A stretch of DNA of 64,000 nucleotides from Diplolepis rosae (Eukaryota; Arthropoda; Insecta; Hymenoptera; Diplolepididae): NCBI GenBank assembly GCA_030998225.1, contig JAPYXD010000684.1, positions 1,614,501-1,678,500 on the forward strand, written 5' to 3'. The first letter of the stretch is position 1. Every line of letters starts with the position of its first letter. This document shows, one piece after another, positions 12,081-23,697 of this stretch. A model generated the notes under the pieces. It ran no database searches. It was not told where the DNA came from and worked only from the letters and a program-made list of their open reading frames with translations. A program made the position numbers and the translations under genes.

Positions 12081-13905
12081 ATGGAAAAAGAAGTCAGAGG
12101 AACAGCCGGAAAACAAACCTTTAACCACACATCCAGTGAAGTGATCAGGAGAGCTATGATAAGACAAGGAGTGCCCATAGCCGTAGTTGACTGGACCTGC
12201 CATATGCTAGGAAACAGTAACATCACGATTACCAAAGGAAATACTACCCTCCAAGGGATCGTTGACTCAGGATGCCCGCAGGGAGGAGTACTATCTCCCC
12301 TGCTGTGGAGTCTAGTGGTGGATGAACTACTGCATCTACTAACCGACCAAGGATGTCACCCCATTGGATATGCTGACGACATCCTAGTCATAGTACGCGG
12401 AATGCATTTGGATGCACTTATGGGCGTAATGCAACAGTCACTAAAAGCTGTGGATACCTGGTGTAGAACAACAGGACTCTCGGTGAACCCAGGTAAGACT
12501 GACGTAGTCATTTTTACCAAGCGGTACAAATGGAGTACATCTAGAACACTGGAACTGAAAAAGCAGCGTCTAGAAATTTCCAAGAGCGCTAAATATCTAG
12601 GAGTTATCTTGGACAATAAGCTCACTTGGAAAGACCACTTCGATAACAAGTGCAATAAATTTATATCAACCCTCTGGCTCTGCAGAAGAGCTATTGGCAA
12701 TAATTGGGGCTTGAAACCCGACACACTGCTGTGGATCTTCACGGCGATTCTGCGATCCAGACTAACGTATGCGTCATTGGTCTGGTGGAGCAGAGTCAAG
12801 CAGAAGACAGCCATGGCCAGGTTGGAAAGACTTCGAGGGCTGATCCTTAGAGGCATCACTGGCGCCTCGAAGTCCTCACCCACAACAGCGTTGGGAGCAC
12901 TAATGGGGCTAGAGCCTCTGCACCTAACCATCACAGCCGAGGCTAGCAAGGCGGCCTGGAGAATTGGTGTAAACCCTAACACAGTGATTTCGAAAAAACT
13001 AAAAACCACTGTCAACATCGCAAAGAGACCGATCATGAAAATGGTAAGAGACAGGACGTCTCCACGGTACCTCTTTGACAAAAAGTACAAGGTAAGCTTG
13101 TCAACTATGGAAGATTGGAGGGTAGGTCGCGCACACCTCCCAGGGGACGGAGACAACTGGTTTACAGACGGCTCCAAAAACCGAGATTGCGGCCATACTC
13201 CAATGCGCACACGCAGCACAGAATCATGGTCGCAACAGGAACATCCGCATCTGCTCAGATAGTAGAGCGGCCATCACGACACTAGATAAGTCAGTGACTA
13301 CCTCGACGCTGGCCTGGGAATGCTATGAAGCATTGAACAAACTAGCGGAAGACAACCGAGTCACAGTCCTCTGGATTCCTGGACACAGGGGTATCAAGGG
13401 CAACGAGACAGCGGATAGACTAGCCAAGCTAGCGACGAAAAAACAAAACCCATCTGGTCTAGAACCAGTAATAGGTATTTCGAACAGGTCGGCCACAGAA
13501 GACATTAAAAAGTGGCTGGCCGAGAAACACCAGGAAGAGTGGTACTAGGCAACGGCATGCAAACAAGCCAAAGCCCTCGTGGGGGAATATCTAAACCCCA
13601 AACGAGCTGCAGATCTGCGCAGACTTAGTAGAACCGAGGTAAAGACCATAACAGAAGTGCTTATTGGTCACGACAACCTCGCCTACCATAGACATAATAT
13701 AGGGCTTGCTAAAAGTCCACTTTGTCGACTATGTGGGGAAGACAATGAAACTTCCACCCATATACTCTGCCATTGTCCAGCAATTGGGGACAAACGACAG
13801 TCTCTCGCGGGCTGCGTCTCCATAGACGTAGCCGTGATTCAGACCAAAAACGTGGCCCAGGTCCTTGCCCTTTGGCACGGGCTGTGGGGTCGCGCATGAG
13901 GTTTT
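12081..13905 (+). pseudogene. 5'-truncated non-LTR retrotransposon ORF2 (RT, RNase H, zinc-finger tail)
   Basis: The first frame (12081-13262) starts inside reverse transcriptase and holds GCPQGGVLSPLLW and the catalytic YADD, followed by thumb and connection-like sequence. It enters an RNase H domain at WFTDGSK and then jumps frame after an apparent deletion. RNase H resumes in another frame from about 13185 with ICSDSRAAI and WIPGHRGIKGNE. A TAG at 13546 interrupts it, and it resumes to a C-terminal CRLCGEDNETSTHILCHC cysteine/histidine motif. RNase H after RT points to an I/R1/LOA-like group. It lacks the endonuclease and ORF1. A 3' tail of ATA/ATAA repeats follows at about 13963-13990, typical of target-primed insertion. 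Confidence 0.85.
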
Positions 13906-14120
13906 TAGTTGGTGATGCAACGGGATTACCCAAGCATCAGGGGCCCTTCGGGGTCCCAGCCATATTTATAATAATAATAATAATAAAAATAGGTTAGAAT
14001 AGGGACATTACAATTGAAGCAATAAAAATTGAAAATGATATCTATTAAAATTTTTTAAAAATTTATCACATTAAGTTTTACACAGATATTAATTATTATT
14101 TATATATTTATTTATACATA

Positions 14121-14361
14121 CCGATGCTATAACATTTCCAGCAGGATCCTTTACTTCTCTCTTCCAAATAACCTCTCCTTTAAGAAAATGTTTCTCGCAA
14201 ACAAACTGTCCGGCTGTTAAAATAAAATTTTTTCTTTTTATTGCTTTTTGATATTCAGCAACTAAATCTTTAGGCACTTTGAAAAAATGAATTTTCTCGC
14301 TGTTAGCACGAGTTGAACTGTAACCCGATGAACAGTTTGGGGCGATGCACTTATTAACCAT
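14121..14361 (-). pseudogene. Orphan THAP-domain exon of P-like element 2
   Basis: The frame starts MVNKCIAPNC and continues to FVCEKH: the C-x4-C and C-x2-H pattern of a THAP DNA-binding domain. It ends at a GTATGT donor near 14121, as expected for exon 1 of a P-type transposase. No downstream exon remains within the element, so it could at most give a DNA-binding fragment. Confidence 0.75.
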
Positions 14362-14660
14362 TTTATTATCACTGATCCACTATAATACAGCACTAGATTA
14401 TTTTAATTGAATCCACTATTTTTTTATAATTTAATCCACTATTATTTCAATATTATTTAGTTTTTTTAACACATATTTATGTGTATTTATCTCATTTGTT
14501 TACATCGTTTACATACAACTGCATGTCAGAGTAGGCCTACACGCGGGAAGCGCCGCCGTACGGCGAAAATTATAAGATAGAAACCCGTAGCAATAAGGAC
14601 CGAAAGTTTTCTGCTGAAATACTAAGTCGGACGGGGCTGGCTACGATAGGATTTACTGTA

Positions 14661-17222
14661 TTGTGTATCTAGGAGGTAAAGTAGGTCTTTTGGGGCGAGG
14701 ACTGAATACATCGGTCGAGTCCCAAAATGACCAACCTCCATGGTACACACGACATTTTTTGCAAAATACGTCCTAAAGAAGTATTTCGAGTGTATGTAGA
14801 ATGGTATTGAGAGTGTCCAATTACGACTCGCTGGAATAGTAACATGTTATAACAATAATATTGATAAATATAGCACGAAAGGTGGTGGAAAGGGCTGTTG
14901 GGGGAGGGGCCCAGGGGCGGAGCCCCGGTGGGGGTGCAGGGGGCAAAGCCCCTTCCGGGGGGTTCAGGGGGGGGTGTGCCCCCCGAATAGTATGAAACGA
15001 ATTTGATTGAATTTAATAATGTATGGAAAAGTATAAACTTTGGTTAGATTAATTAAATATTTTTCTGGAACGTAAAATATTTTTTCTTCAAGTTTAAAAA
15101 ATTTTAGGTACAATTTTTGGGGTATTCAGTATTTCAAGAAACAAATTTGATTGAATTTAATAACGTATGGAAAAGTTTAAACTTTGGTTAGATTAATTAA
15201 GTATTAGCATTGAGCCCAGAACGTACGAGATGGCTCCCTGGTGAGCAATGAAGGAGTTAGCTTAATCCCTGCTGTCGCCATCTTGCGGCCCGATCAAGTA
15301 TTTACTTGGGGGGAAATATAATCCATTTTTCGCAACTGTGCAGAGGGCGTAAGGAACAAAAGTAGGACAGAAGGAACGAAAGTAGAACTTATGGAAGAAA
15401 ACAGATACAATATGAACATGCTGGTCGTAAATGGACAACTTTACAGCCGCTCTACAGGGGCTCGAAGTACTACTTTAGTGCCTGTTATGCAAAAAAAAAA
15501 TTATATCTTAATATATTTTTAAATTAAAAAAATGATCTGAAATTATTCGCTGTAAACAAACTTATTAATTCATTTATAAATTTGCTTTTCTGTTTAACTA
15601 TTTCAATGAAATTTAGCTTAAGACTTAAGACAAAACGAGAATTTTCATTACACTTGTCTTTAAATTAAACATGAACTACAGTTATTTCATGCAAAAATAA
15701 ACGTACTTAAAAATGATGTATAAAATTGAGGAGAATATTCTATTGTTAATTATAACAAATTTTATAAAAGAACTCGAGGTGAATTTTCGAAACAAATATT
15801 TCACAATTTTCATTTTTTATTTAACAATTGGTTGTAGGGTTTAATGTTTTTCTCTTTCTCTTTAGGTAAAAGTTGCAAGTATCATTTAATCCTAATGCTG
15901 TAGGACTTATTTATTCTTTTAAGGATTTCCTGCAAATTTGTGAGTAGCGTTCTTAAATTCTCGAGAATTTATGTTCAAGTAATATAACTGAGAATATTAC
16001 AGAATTTGTGGAATATAATAGAATATAAAGGGAATTTTGAGAATTTATTGTTTAAATAATTATTTATCAATATTTTCAGTACCTTTTTAGTTAAATAAGA
16101 GGCTTTCATTTATGTAAATATATATAATTAAAGGTTAGGTTCAGTTTGAATTTAATACACTGAATACTAAAAATCTGAAATTAATATTATACTTGAATTT
16201 ATATTTTTTGTATAATTATAGAGTATATATAAAATCCTTTTTTATACAAGAAAATGCATATAATGTGCCTATAATAATTATATTAAATCATATTTTAATT
16301 TATCAAAATTCAAATTTTTATGGAAAAAATCATTTTTTATTTTTTGTGCATTTGTAACGTCCTAGTTACTCACTTTTTATTATGTAATTTATTTTTCCTC
16401 GTTTTTTGTTCAGAAAAGAGACCTGAAAAGATTCCTTAACCGAAACAACGGCAAAGGATAGCCAACAGTAAATCTCAAGAATATCACAATTACTAACCCT
16501 TTTATTAAATATTTCAAATACAAATGTGATAGGAATGCCCCTTAAAAATTCCTTCTGGAAAGCAGCTTGAAAATGAAAGTGGGAGAATATATATATTTAT
16601 TACTTTTCTAAGAGAATTCTGGGGTTGAAGATAGTCTGAAAGTCAATTGTTACGTTTCTGGGAAGAGATGCGATTCTAAAGATGGTTCGACGGTCACTTT
16701 TAAGACGAGTTCCGAGGTTCAAGATGGTCTGACAGTAACTTTTACTTTTCTGAGAAGAGATGCCATTCTGAAGATGGTCCGACGGTCACTGAAGATTTGC
16801 GGATTTGCAGGTGCTTTTATAGACTGTTTTTTCGGTCGATACCTACATGAAATCCGCCATTTTTCGATCGATGCTTACATGACATTGCAAGGTCCTCCCT
16901 ATAAGCTTTTCTTCCATCCAGATGAGAACATAATTGTTTCCATGAAGATTCCAACATTTTCTTCAATTTGTATCCATAGCGACAAGATTCTAATTTTAGT
17001 TCCACTCAGTAACAGGTCTTGTAGATTTTCCTTCATGTTCCTCTAGCTTCCCTATTTCCCTTCGGTGAAGGAATTCCAATTTCAGTACAAAAATGTGAGA
17101 CTTCCACACAATAATTTCCGTTATAATACTTTAAACTAAATGTCTGAAACATAACCTATGATATTTTATACCCTTTTAGTTCTCGTTTTTCACTTTTTTC
17201 CGCACAAATAAAATGCATCACA
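14661..17222. other. Gene-free AT-rich stretch with small internal repeats
   Basis: No gene was recognised. It contains a GC-rich island at 14881-14986. A direct duplication of about 68 bp lies at roughly 14994-15061 and 15138-15205 (sharing TTGATTGAATTTAATAA). Three imperfect units built on AGATGGT(C)CGACGGTCACT lie at about 16670-16795. The rest shows no structure I can name. Confidence 0.5.
14881..14986. other. GC-rich hairpin-forming island
   Basis: About 105 bp of almost pure G/C in otherwise AT-rich DNA. It holds two self-complementary words, GGGGCGGAGCCCC and GGGGCAAAGCCCC, and a GGGGGG/CCCCCC pair, each able to form a short hairpin. No reading frame or known element explains it. Confidence 0.7.
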
Positions 17223-17224
17223 TA

Positions 17225-17373
17225 CTCTCTAAATCTGAATCAGTCAAATTTTCACTGCTTGAATCAGTGATTTACCTTTTCACTGATTCATTAGTGAAAA
17301 AAAATTTTTCACTGTTAAATCAGTTAATTTTCACTGATAATCAGTAGATTTTGACTGATTCAAATGTAGAGAG
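17225..17373. mobile_element. Short MITE with CTCTCTA ends, TA duplication
   Basis: An imperfect palindrome: CTCTCTAAATCTGAATCAGT at the left is mirrored at the right, and both sides carry TA. The interior is built of repeated CACTGATT/AATCAGTG words. About 150 bp; Tc1/mariner-type by its TA target, tentatively. Confidence 0.75.
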
Positions 17374-17465
17374 TACAAAGTTTAAGAGATAATTTCATAT
17401 TGCAGAATTAATTCATTTTTATTTCTTAACGCTTTCAACAAGACAAAATAACAAAATTCTCAATA

Positions 17466-18105
17466 CAGTAAAACCTATCGTAGCAGACACTCTCCTAACG
17501 AACATCCCACTCTGACGCTTCACATTATTGGTCGAGAAATGTGCATGGTCAGGGCCGTCTTAAATACCGTCTTTGGAGGGTCCTCATATTTTTGTAAAAC
17601 GTCTTAGTAATTTTCTTTTTCAATGAATATTTCAAATTATATATTAATTTAATTAATGATTATATTTGAATTATAAAATTTAATTACAATTTAACTTCGA
17701 AAAATTGGAGAATGTTCATAACCAATTATATTTCAACTTATTAAGATCTTAAATATGTATGAACAGTCGTGCAACATAACCTCAACTGTCATCTATACAT
17801 TTTCCACTAAAAGAACTAAGTTTTTTTTATAGTTTTTTATTGACTGAATTTATCCATGAAATTTTTAAATTATCAACAAAAAGAACTGATTATTTTTCAA
17901 ACTAACTTTTACTCACCTATTTGCACAAAAGTAAACACAAAAAATATGTACAAGCCGGTACACGTGTGTTACTAAACACAGGGGCACCTGTTGCCACAGC
18001 ACTGAACCAAGCTAGTAATAAGTCCCTAGCAATCATCGCATGTCATTGGTACCCATCGTAGCCGAACTTGTCTCCCATATGTGTCGGCTACGATAGGTTT
18101 TACTG
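17466..18105. mobile_element. Pogo-like non-autonomous element, intact ends
   Basis: It starts CAGTAAAACCTATCGTAGC and ends with its inverse GCTACGATAGGTTTTACTG, flanked by TA on both sides. Its left 300 bp matches 10625-10919 in inverse orientation. The CAGTAAAACCT-type terminus and TA target are typical of pogo/Tigger relatives. It has no coding sequence. Confidence 0.8.
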
Positions 18106-18445
18106 TAATTCTGAAAGAATTCATCTGCCGGTTATATTCTTGGTAATATTCTCATTTTCCTTACCGTTCTCAAAGTAATATAACCGACTCAGAACTCTAT
18201 TTGCGAGACTATTAATTTATTCGGAGGAAAAGATTTATTTAAAATATCGAATAAAATTTGTTAAAATATTTAATATTTTATATACTAAATACAAATTATC
18301 TAAAAAGGAAAGACTTATATACAAATAATAAGTGGCATAAAAATTTTATAAAAACAATTGTTATTAATATGTTGTTGCAGTGAAAGCATGCATGATTTCT
18401 GTAATTGATTGTTCGTTTTCCGCTTTGTATTTTGTGCCCATATGG
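18106..18445. other. Unassigned AT-rich stretch
   Basis: No feature recognised between the pogo-like element and the P-like MITE. Confidence 0.5.
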
Positions 18446-18453
18446 GACGGCAC

Positions 18454-20444
18454 CAGCCCCCGGAATCTCTGGACTTGAAAATGTCACAGATGTTGACCGT
18501 TGGCCACCGTGGCGCTGGCTGTTCATAAGGCCGACCTTATACAGATTAGCATTATGGAACATTGAAATTTAACGTTTTTTGTGAAAAATTGGTGTCTGAA
18601 GTGCTTTTGTGTGCTTTTTAGGTTAATTGGAAAGGTTTTAACAGTCGGTGATATAAAAATTTAAATGAAAATGCGGAAATTTGTTGCTGTAGGTTGCAAA
18701 ACAGGCTAGACGTAATGCTCTGAAAAAGTGCATTGTTTTGTGGTTTATTTATCATGAGCGCCTTTAACTTATTAAAATTTAATCTATACTAAATTTAAAA
18801 CGCTTTGAATAAAAAAATCAACAAAGCTGACTGACTGAACTTAAGGTATTATAGATAGGGATGGGCTATCTTCAAAAAAAAGAATTGATTCTGAAATTAT
18901 TGATTCAATTTGATCGATTAATCGGTTAAAAAGATCGATTTTTGAATCGATCTTCAAAAATCGATACCTTTTTCTGAAAATGATAAATTTCTGTAAAATA
19001 ACCTTTTTTTAAAATGTTTTATAACAATTGGAGATATAATTGTTACTTGCATATTATGTGAAATTAAATTATCAAAAGGAAAAAGTGTTTATATCAATAA
19101 AAAAGGAAATTAGGCTTAAAAAACAAACTATATTTGCGATCAGGGACGTTTTTTATTTTTTTTAAATTGCACAATTTCTAAAGCAATGCGTATTATTAGT
19201 GATAAAGTTTCTGAAATAAATATGAAGTATTATTATAAAGTTTATAATATTAATATACTTTGAACTTTGCATATCACTTCTAGTATTATTTATGATAAAA
19301 TTTCTGGCATAATTATGAAGTATTATTATAAAGTTTATAATATTAATATACTTTGAACTTTGCATATCACTTAAAGTATTATTTATGATAAAATTTCTGG
19401 CATAAATATGAAGTATTATTATAAAGTTTATAATATTAATATACTTTGTATATCACATTAAGGATATTCTCGTGGTCGACCCCTTGATCTCACTGTTGTA
19501 CTAAAAAACAGTTCATAGGAACAGTTCATAGAAATAGGAATCAGGAAAAAAAGAAAGGAGAATCTGTCGTAAAGTCCGAAAAAAAAAATATCAATCCAAC
19601 CGATTAATCGAGTAAAAAAGATCGATCTCCGTAGAATCGAATCGAGATTGCCCATCCCTAATTATAGATAAAATACACATAATAAATTATGTGCATATGA
19701 GATCTAAATATCCATTATATTATTATGAAATATAGTATATTATGTTGATTATTATTTATTACAAACATCTTTGTTCTTAGTGTTTTCAAATACTTACAAA
19801 GGAATTTTATAAATTCTTTATATTTGTTACTTTTTCAAATGTACGTTCATTCCTTATGTGAAGGTTTTGTTCATAAAAATGTAATGTTTTCAATTACTGA
19901 GAAGTTTTAAAATATAAAATACAAAATGTCCTATAATAAAATCTAATTTTTCTAACAAAATCAAGATGATATAATTAATACCCGTATTATAATTCAATTT
20001 GATGGAATTTCAATAGCCAATTTTTCTATTATAATATGTAAGACTGATATAATATCAGTAATATTGATAATATAAATAAATATTGTATTTTTATTTAATA
20101 ATCACAATGTAAATATTAATGTTAAAACGAAGATAACAGAACTTTGATTTCAATTTTCAGCCAGAATTACAAAGACAATTTTTGCCCAAATTTCAAGCAT
20201 ATTACCCTTTATATCAGTAAAAATTGCTTTAAATAATATTTAAAACTTTCCAGTTTAATGTGTTGTAAAAAAAATATGATCAAGTAGTTTTTATCCCCAA
20301 AAATTTAATTTTTATGCATTTTTCCCATGCATTAAAATGAATTCAGGCTTCATGAACAGTCAGCGCCCCTAGCGGCCACGGTCAATTCTTTTGACATTTT
20401 CGTTTTGCGGATTACGGGCATTCTGGCTAAGATGCAGGGGGCTG
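18454..20444. mobile_element. P-like MITE with 8-bp target duplication, holding a nested MITE
   Basis: It begins CAGCCCCC and ends GGGGGCTG, flanked by perfect 8-bp duplications GACGGCAC (18446-18453 and 20445-20452). About 90 bp at each end is inverted, with GTGACATTTTC-like and GGCC-rich blocks. The CAGCCCC terminus and 8-bp duplication match P-like element 2, so this is probably a non-autonomous relative. A second MITE occupies 18858-19660. No coding remains. Confidence 0.85.
18858..19660. mobile_element. MITE with GGGATGGGC/GCCCATCCC ends, copy 2
   Basis: Same family as 9105-9813, flanked by ATTATAGATA (18848-18857 and 19661-19670). It differs by carrying three instead of two tandem units of about 92-96 bp (starting near 19200, 19292 and 19387). 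Confidence 0.75.
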
Positions 20445-20452
20445 GACGGCAC

Positions 20453-20950
20453 CTTTACACTACTTTGGTTTCCTTATATTCTCCATGTGTAAACCACGAA
20501 GTAAAGGGTTTCCCAATAAGGGTGATATGTTTTGAAATTGAAAAAAAACACTGAATATTCATTCGGAATTGATCGAAATCTTTTTTATTATATTGGATAT
20601 TCTATGCCATTTATGATTTAAACAATATATCGGCCAAATGTCCCCCAAGACTTGAGCCAAGGCAAAGATATTATAAACCTAGATGCGGTGCAGGGCGTCA
20701 GAGGCACCGTGCGTGACTGCAGCGCCATAGCATGAGTGAACTAAAGGAGGCTGTTCGAGAACTTTTACAATGTATTATAATGGGACTTAGTTATAAAAAT
20801 GTTTATTATCAATAAAAAAACAAACAAAAAAACAATTTTATTCACTTTAAAATTCGATTGTTTTTCCTTGTGAAGTATTTGTGTGAAATCAGCAGTAAAA
20901 AGTATGTATTTTCCATAATAAAAATGATATAGAAACCAGTAAATATAAGG
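20453..20950. other. Unassigned stretch
   Basis: No gene seen. A GC-richer patch around 20678-20745 shares a short block, CCTGCACCGCATCTAGGT in inverse, with the left end of P-like element 1 (about 1533-1550). It also shares AACAGCCTCCTTTA in inverse with about 22133. It may be a remnant of another element's ends. Confidence 0.4.
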
Positions 20951-21620
20951 TTAAGGTAGTTGTCGTGCCAAAAATCAGTCTCTGGAAAAAGAAGTTTTTC
21001 TATGATTTCAAGACTGGAAATTATATCATCAGCCGTGTCATATGTAAGGAAAGACACTCTTTTTAATGAAAAAATTTAAAAATTACGAAAAATAATATTT
21101 TAATAAAGTTTTTTATAATAGGATATTTCTTTACTATCGCTTCTTACCAATTTTTTGAAAATGATTGAAGTTTCTTAAATCATAGCTTATTTTTTCGGGG
21201 GAAATATTCTCTACAACTTAACCGTTTCCAATTTTTGAAAATAAATTAATTATTATCATATACAGCAATTTGTTTATAAAAATTTTGCTTTGGAAAATTG
21301 ATTTTTAATTATTTCAGTCATTAAAGAATTTATTTTCAAAAATTGGAAACGGTCAAGTTGTAGAGAATATTTTCCCCGAAAAAATAAGCAATGATTTAAG
21401 AAACTTCAATCATTTTTAAAAAATTGGTAAGAAGCGATAGTAAGGAAAAATCCTATTACAAAAAACTTTATTAAAATATTATTTTTCGTAATTTTTAAAT
21501 TTTTTCATTAAAAATAGTCTTTTCTTACATATGTCACGGCTGATGATATAATTCTCAGTCTTGAAATCATAGAAAAACTTCTTTTTCTAGAGACTGTTTT
21601 TTGCATGACGACTACCTTAA
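20951..21620. mobile_element. Fold-back element with TTAAGGTAGT ends
   Basis: Two arms of about 295 bp (20951-21246 and 21325-21620) are inverted copies around a loop of about 80 bp. The ends read TTAAGGTAGT and ACTACCTTAA. There is no real coding; open frames across the arms are mirror artefacts. Confidence 0.8.
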
Positions 21621-21745
21621 GTTAATGACAGATCAAAACAGACTAGAAAAATAATAAAGAATTAAATTTTAATTTCATGATGACACTTTTAGGTACTTGT
21701 TGAGTAAATAAATATTAATTGTTTATTTTCAGATTCAAATTCATC

Positions 21746-21961
21746 ATGGATATAATTATTAAAACAGGTTTTCAATCAATTAAACATACAATAGAATTTC
21801 AACCACAAACGAAAATTAAAGGTAAAAATCTCGTTCTGGCAGAACACGTACGAGATGTCCAAGAGTTCCGTAGAAATAATGAAAGTTATTTAATAAAATC
21901 TCGTATAATTCGACAAGCATCAGTTCATGCAACACCCTACAGTACCCACTTATTCCTCTGA
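21746..21961 (+). CDS. Possible exon of unknown gene
   Basis: A 71-residue frame from MDIIIKTGF to a TGA, sitting just after a good 3' splice acceptor (TTATTTTCAG ending at 21732). The protein has ordinary amino-acid composition rather than the lysine/phenylalanine bias of random AT-rich frames. Its C-terminal half, with a tyrosine and RQASVHATPY, loosely recalls sequence before SWIM zinc fingers in transposon-derived proteins. I cannot name the family. It could be a terminal exon or chance. Confidence 0.3.
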   Translation: MDIIIKTGFQSIKHTIEFQPQTKIKGKNLVLAEHVRDVQEFRRNNESYLIKSRIIRQASVHATPYSTHLFL

Positions 21962-22616
21962 TTTATTTTCCATTTAGACGTTGGAAATTTATAAAATTTA
22001 CACTCACTTTTCCTGCTTGTATTTTAACAATTCACAACACAACAACTTCGGTGGCTCATTTCAGCTATATTTTTTTAATTAAAACAAAATTTACATTTGC
22101 ACATGTATTTTGATTGCTCGGAAATATAAAACAGCCTCCTTTAACGCCTTAATTATCCACTGCGTGCGCTGGCGTCGATTTAACTCTCCCTACCATGACT
22201 TCGCACGGTGCCTATAGCTAACCACTTTTTCCGCCATATCGAAGTGCTGCCCTCATCGTACTACCAAGCCAAATCAAACCCAGCAAAGAAATGTCGATAA
22301 CGTTTGGATAAAGTAGAGCCAAAAATTCTTTTCAAAGACTTTTAAGGTTAGGAATGTCAAATTTGACAGCTTGACAACATAATGTAAACAGAAGTTATGG
22401 CATGATGATTAATTAAGAATTTCAATTACGAATAAAAAATAATTTCTAAATAAGTGTCGAACTTTTAAATTATATTAAATTAATAATTAAGATCCAAAAT
22501 ATTTTAAAAGTGAATTTTTAAAAGTATTTTAATTGAAGATATGTGTTGTTGTTGATACTTGACTCTAGGTTCCAAAGTAAATAAAAACTTAGATTTACGC
22601 AGTTATAGAAGTTTTT
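21962..22616. other. Unassigned stretch
   Basis: No feature recognised apart from a GC-richer patch near 22150-22270. Confidence 0.4.
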
Positions 22617-23142
22617 GTTCTGATCGAAACCCTCATCAGAGATTTATTTTTAAAATAAAAAATGCATAATAAAAAGTTATTAACTTAAGATTTCTTTGAT
22701 GGAAATTTTTAAAAATCAACATTTGAGAAAGAAAACTTGTAAAAAGCTGCCTAAAATTATCATTAAGTCCTTTCATCGATATGAAACCAAATAATTATAT
22801 CCCACAACATTATTTTCAATTTGAAGAATTTGAATTCTTTGTGTGGAAAAAAGACGCTTTCGACTGCGCTGGGATTTGAGCCCAAGTCTCAGTGGAAAAA
22901 TTTCGAACTCAACCTATTAATTTAAAATTATTTACAATTATTTTATACCAAAGAAATATTTTAAAAATTGTTGAATTCTTTCAACCTCTTCTTTGGAAAC
23001 AATGTCAAGTTTCTTATTGTCTCGCATGTAAAACTATGTTGATTTTTAAAAATTTCCAACAAAGAAATCCTAAGTTAACAACTTTTTATTATGTATTTTT
23101 TATTTGAAAAATAAATCTCTGATGAGGGCTCCGATTAGAACC
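22617..23142. mobile_element. Palindromic MITE with CTGATGAGGG arms
   Basis: Arms 22617-22725 and 23040-23142 are inverted copies. Both carry the CCCTCATCAGAGATTTATTTT block and a GTTCTGATCG-type terminus. The same CCCTCATCAG-type block recurs in the MITE at 40715-41219 and at the window start. Confidence 0.7.
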
Positions 23143-23697
23143 GAAACACATTTTGAAAAACTAAATAATATTTTTCAATTTCATACATATTCAATTATAT
23201 GAATAGGTAATTTACAGATTCGAGATCTTGTACTTCGTTAAAGCATGATTTTTAGGACTTCTTTTAGGTGTGGAAATTTCATAAGTTTTATCCACTTCTT
23301 AATATTTTAGGATGCCTATCTAAATAAATCCTCAGGCTGATCGAGCTCATTCATTGCCCCAAATTTTATTCATGTTCCCAGTTAAGGGGGATTTCTACCT
23401 TGTTGAGTCAAAAATCTATACCATTTTCTCGAATTTTTCGGGAGAAAAGTTAAAAAGATAAACACTTGAAATTTTGTCTAGGTATTAAAGTAATTGTATT
23501 AATGTAGTTCATTCACGAAAATTGGACCTCAGGCAAAAATAGATAATTTTGCTTTCAGGAATAGCAATATTATTATTGAAGGGCTAATTTGAAAGAGAAA
23601 AGATTATTTTTCATGAAAAAAATTTAAAATACAAAAAAATAATTTTATTAATAAATTTTATTTTTGCCCAAACTTATTTTTTTATCGCTTCGAGCCA
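23143..23697. other. Unassigned AT-rich stretch
   Basis: No gene, RNA or repeat recognised. Confidence 0.45.

Larger units (their letters stand above)
10920..14639 (-). mobile_element. P-element-like transposon 2, deleted, with 8-bp target duplication
   Basis: It begins CAGCCCCGTCCGAC (10920-10933) and ends with the exact inverse GTCGGACGGGGCTG (14626-14639). It is flanked by perfect 8-bp duplications GCTACGAT (10912-10919 and 14640-14647), the length P elements generate. About 100 bp further inside each end is also inverted (blocks near 10950-11030 and 14530-14600). A single THAP exon survives at 14121-14361; the catalytic region is gone. A 5'-truncated non-LTR retrotransposon sits inside. 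The stretch 11040-12075 is AT-rich with nothing recognisable. Confidence 0.85.
10621..14658 (-). mobile_element. Pogo-like non-autonomous element, split by an insertion
   Basis: The segment 10625-10919 is the reverse complement of about 17475-17770, the outer part of the pogo-like element at 17466-18105. Its terminus resumes at 14648 and ends ATAGGATTTACTG followed by TA at 14659-14660. Between the two parts lies P-like element 2 with its 8-bp duplication. The inner side is truncated at about 10621, so only one arm of the pogo-like element survives. Confidence 0.75.

Noticed and set aside
12356..13219. 287-codon open frame on the minus strand
   Set aside because: Exact antisense of the non-LTR reverse transcriptase; an overlap artefact of its codon use, with no recognisable domain.
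16774..17046. 90-codon frame on the plus strand with a shadow on the minus strand
   Set aside because: No domain, no splice sites of note, and adjacent to imperfect repeats; judged chance.
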